Source: an uncultured archaeon (GTDB lineage: Archaea; Korarchaeota; Korarchaeia; Korarchaeales; Korarchaeaceae). Taken from it: a stretch of DNA of 13,321 nt. The position numbers and the translations under genes were made by a program. Position 1 is the first letter of the stretch; each line of letters begins with the position of its first letter. The notes beneath the pieces are model-generated. The model was given only the letters and a program-made list of their open reading frames with translations. It did no database searches and had not been told where the DNA came from. This document shows positions 12,520 through 13,321 of the stretch, one piece after another. The stretch lies in NCBI GenBank assembly GCA_938073845.1, contig CALJEO010000057.1, positions 1 to 13,321 of the forward strand, written 5' to 3'.

Positions 12520-13321
12520 TTATCCGAAGATCGTCTTACAGAAGCTCTCCCTATCCCTGAGCAACCTGAATTTCCCTCCCTCTAAGGCCACCACGGGTGG
12601 GAGGGGCCTCAGGTTATACCTGCTCGCCATAGAGAACCCATAGGCTCCTGCGTTTCTAAAAGCGATTAGATCCCCTTCGCCCAATTCTGGAAGTTCATAC
12701 TCACCGAAAACATCGGCCGATTCGCAGACAGGCCCAGCTATTAGGACCCTCCCCCTAGGTCCCTCACTGTCGCAAATGACCTCATGTCTCGCTCCGTAGA
12801 GAGCGGGCCTTATGAGATCGTTCATACCAGCGTCCACTAAGATCCACTTGGTTCCCTCAATTTCCTTCACGTAATTCACCCTCGTAAGTAAGTAGCCAGC
12901 ATCAGCCACTATATACCTGCCCGTCTCGAGGAAGAGAGTCGCTCCCATCCTTCTCATGTACTCGCAAACGAGGTCCGCGTACTCCTCAAGCGGGAAGGGG
13001 CTCTCACCGGAGTAAGGCACCCCGATACCACCCCCCAGATCTATGACCTCAACACCGCCTGCCCTCTCTGCAAGCCCTTCCAAAACATCTAGGGCAGCCC
13101 TGAACGGTTCTACAGAGAGTATCTGGCTTCCCACATGCGTGTGAAATCCCATCATACTAAAATCCGATTTCAGGGATTTGTAGAGGTTGAGGGCCCTTTC
13201 AGGAGGGAGGCCGAACTTGCTCCCCTTCCCGCCCGTTATTAAGCTAGGGTGAGCTCCGGCACCCACACCGGGATTCACCCTGACCATCGCATTCGCTTTC
13301 CCAATGTTCTTAAGCACCCTT
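12520..13321 (-). CDS. lysA: Diaminopimelate decarboxylase LysA, C-terminal part
   Basis: Cytoplasmic PLP enzyme that removes CO2 from meso-diaminopimelate to give L-lysine, the last step of the DAP route. The gene runs off the right edge; about 267 of roughly 400-420 residues are visible and the PLP lysine is outside. Seen, from the edge inward: RVNPGVGAGAH and a TGGKGSKFG loop, FHTHVGSQ, the phosphate-binding IDLGGGIGVPYS, LETGR where most relatives have EPGR, VDAGMNDLIRPALYGARHE, GPVCESADVF with the active-site Cys, and GAYGFSMASRYN near the end. This set separates LysA from ornithine/arginine decarboxylases. The Pro-to-Thr change in EPGR is the only oddity. The next gene on the strand is the dipeptide epimerase. 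Confidence 0.93.
   Translation of the reverse strand, partial: RVLKNIGKANAMVRVNPGVGAGAHPSLITGGKGSKFGLPPERALNLYKSLKSDFSMMGFHTHVGSQILSVEPFRAALDVLEGLAERAGGVEVIDLGGGIGVPYSGESPFPLEEYADLVCEYMRRMGATLFLETGRYIVADAGYLLTRVNYVKEIEGTKWILVDAGMNDLIRPALYGARHEVICDSEGPRGRVLIAGPVCESADVFGEYELPELGEGDLIAFRNAGAYGFSMASRYNLRPLPPVVALEGGKFRLLRDRESFCKTIFG

Noticed and set aside
1..13321. CRISPR arrays, insertion sequences, integrases or toxin-antitoxin pairs
   Set aside because: No regularly spaced repeats, transposase motifs or terminal repeats were seen; all genes share the same codon style.

Overview
The window looks like chromosomal DNA of a thermophilic archaeon. Arg is mostly AGG/AGA and Ile mostly ATA. First genes of transcription units have TATA boxes about 25-35 bp before the start codon and no Shine-Dalgarno (SD), while genes inside operons and a few others carry GGAGG or GAGGTGA. 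A tungsten-type aldehyde:ferredoxin oxidoreductase, pyruvate phosphate dikinase, AmrS and an archaeal-style pst/phoU set fit a TACK-type lineage; Korarchaeota is my best guess, from gene content and style only.

Layout. 1-500 (+): C-terminal end of pyruvate, phosphate dikinase. 536-3103 (-): overlapping pstC-pstA-pstB phosphate importer operon with no pstS beside it. 3104-3325: divergent control region with palindromes. 3326-5119 (+): AOR-family tungsto-enzyme. 5120-5412: not empty; a nested three-way-junction fold, then a TATA box, a perfect palindrome and a second stem that begins where the TATA box predicts transcription to start. 5413-6036 (-): PhoU. 6246-6806 (+): exported protein of unknown function. 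6887-7972 (+): AmrS radical SAM enzyme. 7973-8301: strongly foldable non-coding stretch, then a cluster of inverted repeats before a GT4 glycosyltransferase (8302-9411, +). This overlaps tail to tail with a DUF4349 membrane protein (9386-10198, -). Then, all on the minus strand: a CysK-like PLP enzyme (10262-11128), a dipeptide epimerase (11212-12336), a structured intergenic element (12395-12503) and diaminopimelate decarboxylase LysA (12520 to the window end).

How the genes fit together. The Pst permease/ATPase and PhoU are a phosphate import and control module split by the AOR gene. LysA and the dipeptide epimerase may form an amino-acid or peptide-scavenging neighbourhood with the PLP enzyme. 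The other genes are single units with their own promoters.

The least ordinary content is in the gaps. Three intergenic regions contain nested, mostly perfect helices that no coding gene explains. One has a promoter and operator-like palindrome exactly placed, and one contains a stem arm with two mutually exclusive partners. All folding was done by eye.
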